In this document: in pieces, positions 32,502 to 34,922 of the stretch
Layout of the letters: each line of letters starts with the position of its first letter
How positions within the stretch are numbered: position 1 is the stretch's first letter
Assembly (NCBI GenBank): GCA_024698005.1
Contig: JAILRW010000150.1
Location: 1-34,922, forward strand
Direction: 5' to 3'
Source of the DNA: Sphaerochaetaceae bacterium
GTDB taxonomy: Bacteria > Spirochaetota > Spirochaetia > Sphaerochaetales > Sphaerochaetaceae
DNA length: 34,922 nucleotides
Program-made: the position numbers and the translations under genes
Notes under the pieces: model-generated
What the model was told of the DNA's origin: nothing
Databases searched by the model: none
The model's input: only the letters and a program-made list of their open reading frames with translations

Positions 32502-33666
32502 ACTGAGCTCTCTTTTTCAGGGTGGCGGCCTTTTTGAGGTCTGCCCCCTTGTTATTCATTTCAATTATTGTTTTCTCTAGCTTTCTGAGTCGCTGTTTAT
32601 CTTCGACAAAAAGCTCCCCTTGTTCCACTTCATCTCCCTTGTAAAGAGAGTAGAGGCCTACACCTATAAGTCTTATCCCGCCACCCTTGTAGCGTTTATA
32701 GAAGATTTCTCTTGAAAGGTTATAAACATCTTGGCTTGTATATATTCCTTCATTTGGAGTTATCTGGATGCTTGTTGTTGTAAAGTCGTTGTAACGAATT
32801 TTTACACCGACAGTACGGGCCATGAAGCCTTCATCTATACAACGGAACATAACTTCCTGGCTCATCTCGAGAAGGAATGTATCTATTGCATCATGACCGA
32901 AGAGGTCAGGGTAGAAGGTGTTCTCTGTTGAGATAGATTTACTTTTGCTTTCTCCTACATATATTCCAGGGTCAATTCCTCGTGAAACGAGATATAGATA
33001 GTGGCCTGCGCTGTTTCCGAATAGTTTAGCAAGGTTTGTTTCTGAGAAGCTCCTGAGGTCCTGAGTTGTAAATATTCGCCTTTTTTGAAGCTCTTCCTGC
33101 ATTACCTTTCCAACGCCCCAGAGTTTTTTTATCCCAATTACATCTACAAAATCTGTTTCTCGTCCATATGGAACCAGCGTCAGGCCATCTGGTTTACGGT
33201 AGTCAGAGGCCATCTTGGCAATAAATCGAGAAGAACCAATTCCAATGGAAACAGTCAGTCCTGTTCTTTCTAGGATCATCCGTTTGAGAAGATGTCCTGC
33301 TTCATTTGCCTTTGGATAGATTCTTTCCATTCCACTCATGTCGAGGTAGGCTTCATCGATACTGGCTTGAATAAATCCAGGTGCGAAGTTCCTGATTATA
33401 TTCATGACTTCAATGCTTTTTTCACTGTAGCGATCCATCCGGCCAGGAACACAGATTGCATTTGGACACAGCTTCAATGCTGTGACCATGGGCATTGCAG
33501 AATGCACGCCATAACGCCTAGCTTCATAGGAGCAGGTGGAAGCAACACTCCTAGGTCCAGGGTGCCCTATGATAAGAGGTTTTCCTTTGTACTCTGGGTG
33601 GTCAAGTACCTCTACAGAGGCAAAGAATGCATCGAGGTCTATGTGAAAAAATATAGGTTTTCCCAT
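32485..33666 (-). CDS. dinB: DNA polymerase IV (Y family translesion polymerase)
   Basis: A 393-residue error-prone polymerase for bypass of DNA lesions. The catalytic carboxylates lie in FFHIDLDAFFASVE (Asp10) and in SIDEAYLDM (Asp104, Glu105). ASTCSYEARRYGVHSAMP is the fingers signature, followed by TVSIGIGSSRFIAKMASDYRKPDGL, the helix-hairpin-helix region IGIKKLWGVGKVMQEEL, and the little finger. The C-terminus lacks an obvious clamp-binding QLxLF peptide. It lies six bases downstream of a small unknown ORF that follows murE. AAGGA lies about 12 bases before the ATG. No LexA-type box was noticed. Confidence 0.95.
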   Translation of the reverse strand: MGKPIFFHIDLDAFFASVEVLDHPEYKGKPLIIGHPGPRSVASTCSYEARRYGVHSAMPMVTALKLCPNAICVPGRMDRYSEKSIEVMNIIRNFAPGFIQASIDEAYLDMSGMERIYPKANEAGHLLKRMILERTGLTVSIGIGSSRFIAKMASDYRKPDGLTLVPYGRETDFVDVIGIKKLWGVGKVMQEELQKRRIFTTQDLRSFSETNLAKLFGNSAGHYLYLVSRGIDPGIYVGESKSKSISTENTFYPDLFGHDAIDTFLLEMSQEVMFRCIDEGFMARTVGVKIRYNDFTTTSIQITPNEGIYTSQDVYNLSREIFYKRYKGGGIRLIGVGLYSLYKGDEVEQGELFVEDKQRLRKLEKTIIEMNNKGADLKKAATLKKRAQFISKE

Positions 33667-33672
33667 CTTCTA

Positions 33673-33897
33673 TTATATTCCTTTTTCGAGAAGCTTTACT
33701 GCCCTTGAAAGAGAAATCTCCTCTATAGACCCACTCATCATAGCAAGAAGTGCTTTCTTGCTCTCCTCTGGCGTTGGTCTTCTTCCAACAAGTTTACCAT
33801 TCTCCAGGTATATCCTTTCTAGAGACCAGTTATCTTCACTGTCTCCTTGAAAGTGTCTATAGACTGTTTTATCGATGAGTACATAATCTGTTTTCAT
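33673..33897 (-). CDS. Small protein of unknown function between murE and dinB
   Basis: I do not recognise this 74-residue protein. It is soluble and charged, with a beta-like N-terminal half (DYVLIDKTVYRHFQGDSEDNWSLERIYLENGKLVG) and a helical C-terminal half rich in Glu, Lys and Ser. ATG 33897 is preferred because GAGG lies five bases upstream. A GTG two codons earlier overlaps the murE stop (GTGA) but lacks spacing from the ribosome site. Tight packing between murE and dinB and the well-placed ribosome site argue that it is real. Function cannot be inferred from context, as its neighbours are unrelated. Confidence 0.7.
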   Translation of the reverse strand: MKTDYVLIDKTVYRHFQGDSEDNWSLERIYLENGKLVGRRPTPEESKKALLAMMSGSIEEISLSRAVKLLEKGI

Positions 33898-33899
33898 AT

Positions 33900-34922
33900 T
33901 CACCTCGAACAGGGGGCACAGAGATTATCAAGAACATTCCTTACAGCTGATGATTCTGAATATTCCCTTGTCCCTTTTGACTCGATAGATCTCTCATGTC
34001 CTTTTCCTAGCAGGAATATCGTATCTTTAGGAGAGGATATCGTAATTGCTTTTTTTATTGCTTCTTCCCTTGTTGGAACCTTTATGATATCAATTCTATT
34101 TCTCAGCTCGATTGGTATTCCTGCTAGGATGTCATTTGCAATATCCTCAAAGCTTTCACTTCTGTTATCTTCCTCTGTCAATATAAGGTGGCTTGAGTAT
34201 CTACTTGCTTCCTTTCCAAGGCCTGCTCTCTTGCTCTTGTCCCTATCTCCAGCAGCGCCTAGCACGGTAATGAAATCACCATCAGGGAAGATTGTGCGGT
34301 AATCAGAAAGTAGGCGTGAAACACTGTCAGGTGTATGAGCAAAATCTATTATTATGTTCCTTCCTATGCTATTTGCTACTCTCTCATCACGACCTTGAAC
34401 ACCTTTAAGATATTCAAGCTTTTCAAGCACTTTAAAGATATCCAGATAGAGCAGGGAAGAGACTAGGCATGCTGCTTCAAAGGCATTTTCAAGCATATAG
34501 CTATGAAAGAATGGAAGATGATACTCTATATCTTCATATATGAATGTCATGCCATAAATATCCCTCTCGAGAATTCTAGGTCTTTCTATGAATTCGACTA
34601 GAGAAGGAAACCTCTCTTCGATCACTTTCCTCTCGTTATTGTCACTGAACACAAAAGCATTCTTCTCTGTCTTCTCAAGTAGCCTGAGCTTTGCTTCAAC
34701 GTAGGCCTGGTGGGTCTTGTGGAATTCTAAGTGCTCGCTTGTGATCCTAGTAAGACATGATGAGGCAAATGTTATTCCATAAAGACGATCATACTCCTTG
34801 GAAAGAGCATGGCTTGTAGCTTCTATCACCATGTATTCACAGCTGTTATCACAGGCTTTCTTCAGAAAACCGTGCAAAGGAAAAGCTTCCGGAGTTGAAT
34901 TTCTCCAAGGTGTGTTTCTAAG
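33900..34922 (-). CDS. murE: UDP-N-acetylmuramyl tripeptide synthase (MurE-like), N-terminus cut by window edge
   Basis: The frame is open from the stop at 33900 to the right edge (341 codons); the true start and the ATP P-loop lie beyond the window. MurE adds the third amino acid to UDP-MurNAc-L-Ala-D-Glu. Visible family segments are NSTPEAFPL, MVIEATSHALS, the carbamylated-Lys region AYVEAKLRLL, IIIDFAHTPDSVSRLL, TVLGAAGDRDKSKR and FLLGKGHERSIE. Two places diverge: the usual FTNLSRDHLD reads LTRITSEHLE, and the amino-acid-selecting DNPR motif reads EDNR. Spirochaete peptidoglycan often carries L-ornithine at this position, which could fit an unusual substrate site. The murE call is firm at family level, the substrate is not. 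Confidence 0.85.
   Translation of the reverse strand, partial: LRNTPWRNSTPEAFPLHGFLKKACDNSCEYMVIEATSHALSKEYDRLYGITFASSCLTRITSEHLEFHKTHQAYVEAKLRLLEKTEKNAFVFSDNNERKVIEERFPSLVEFIERPRILERDIYGMTFIYEDIEYHLPFFHSYMLENAFEAACLVSSLLYLDIFKVLEKLEYLKGVQGRDERVANSIGRNIIIDFAHTPDSVSRLLSDYRTIFPDGDFITVLGAAGDRDKSKRAGLGKEASRYSSHLILTEEDNRSESFEDIANDILAGIPIELRNRIDIIKVPTREEAIKKAITISSPKDTIFLLGKGHERSIESKGTREYSESSAVRNVLDNLCAPCSR

Noticed and set aside
1-34922. Insertion sequence, prophage, CRISPR array, toxin-antitoxin or defence system
   Set aside because: Every strand segment is accounted for by core or metabolic genes with short gaps; no transposase, integrase, direct-repeat array or defence domain was seen.

Overview
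The window is ordinary, densely packed chromosomal DNA from a bacterium of moderate to low GC (roughly 40-43% by eye). The best guess is a spirochaete (Spirochaetota), perhaps an anaerobic gut-type member related to Sphaerochaeta or Treponema. The main evidence is the block spoVG - tRNA-Gln - rplY/ctc - pth - tilS - ftsH, whose protein-gene order matches the order I recall for Borrelia (spoVG, rplY, pth, tilS, ftsH). The MEP-pathway gene ispE, the uxu hexuronate genes and YqeB/YqeC-type genes argue against Borrelia itself and for a free-living or gut spirochaete. No phage, insertion sequence, CRISPR array or obvious island was seen, and no intergenic gap exceeds 300 bases.

Layout. (a) 1-3394, minus strand: a glucuronate/fructuronate operon uxuA - GntR regulator - uxuB (uxuB is cut by the left edge), driven by a promoter with a palindrome over its -10. 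(b) 3457-5027, plus: a small unknown acidic protein coupled to an M48 (Ste24-like) membrane protease. It is convergent with a threonine-aldolase-like PLP enzyme (5024-6070, minus). (c) 6290-8225, plus: an RpiR/SIS regulator, then azlC-azlD (branched-chain amino acid export). (d) 8277-9983, minus: a fadD-type acyl-CoA ligase with a strong promoter and a 16-bp perfect palindrome just downstream of the predicted transcription start. (e) 10211-18117, plus: ispE, spoVG, tRNA-Gln, rplY, pth, tilS, ftsH, lepA, i.e. isoprenoid precursor, translation and quality-control functions, with several recognisable promoters and terminators. (f) 18195-23037: galM-udk (plus), yidD (minus), yaaA (plus), then yqeC and a fused XdhC-YqeB protein linked to selenium-dependent molybdenum hydroxylase maturation. 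(g) 23057-27077, plus: proA-proB, a GT2-like glycosyltransferase and a cell-wall amidase. (h) 27074-31612, minus: trmL-proC-serS-pncB, then a short divergent peptide deformylase behind a terminator. (i) 31695-34922: uppP (plus), convergent with murE(partial) - small unknown ORF - dinB (minus).

How the genes work together. Proline synthesis from glutamate is complete in the window but split over two operons (proAB and proC). Cell-envelope genes (amidase, uppP, murE, possibly the glycosyltransferase) lie in the right third. Genes are extremely close: 4-base ATGA start/stop overlaps, convergent pairs whose stop codons share four bases (TTAA, CTAG), and longer convergent overlaps. Several transcription units (galM, trmL, perhaps yqeC, yidD and uppP) lack a Shine-Dalgarno sequence and have a -10-like hexamer placed so that transcription would start at the start codon, suggesting leaderless mRNAs. 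I found no convincing wholly new system. The points most worth checking are the leaderless-type starts, the fadD operator, the XdhC-YqeB fusion, the unusual motifs in MurE and peptide deformylase, and the charged repeat at the FtsH N-terminus.
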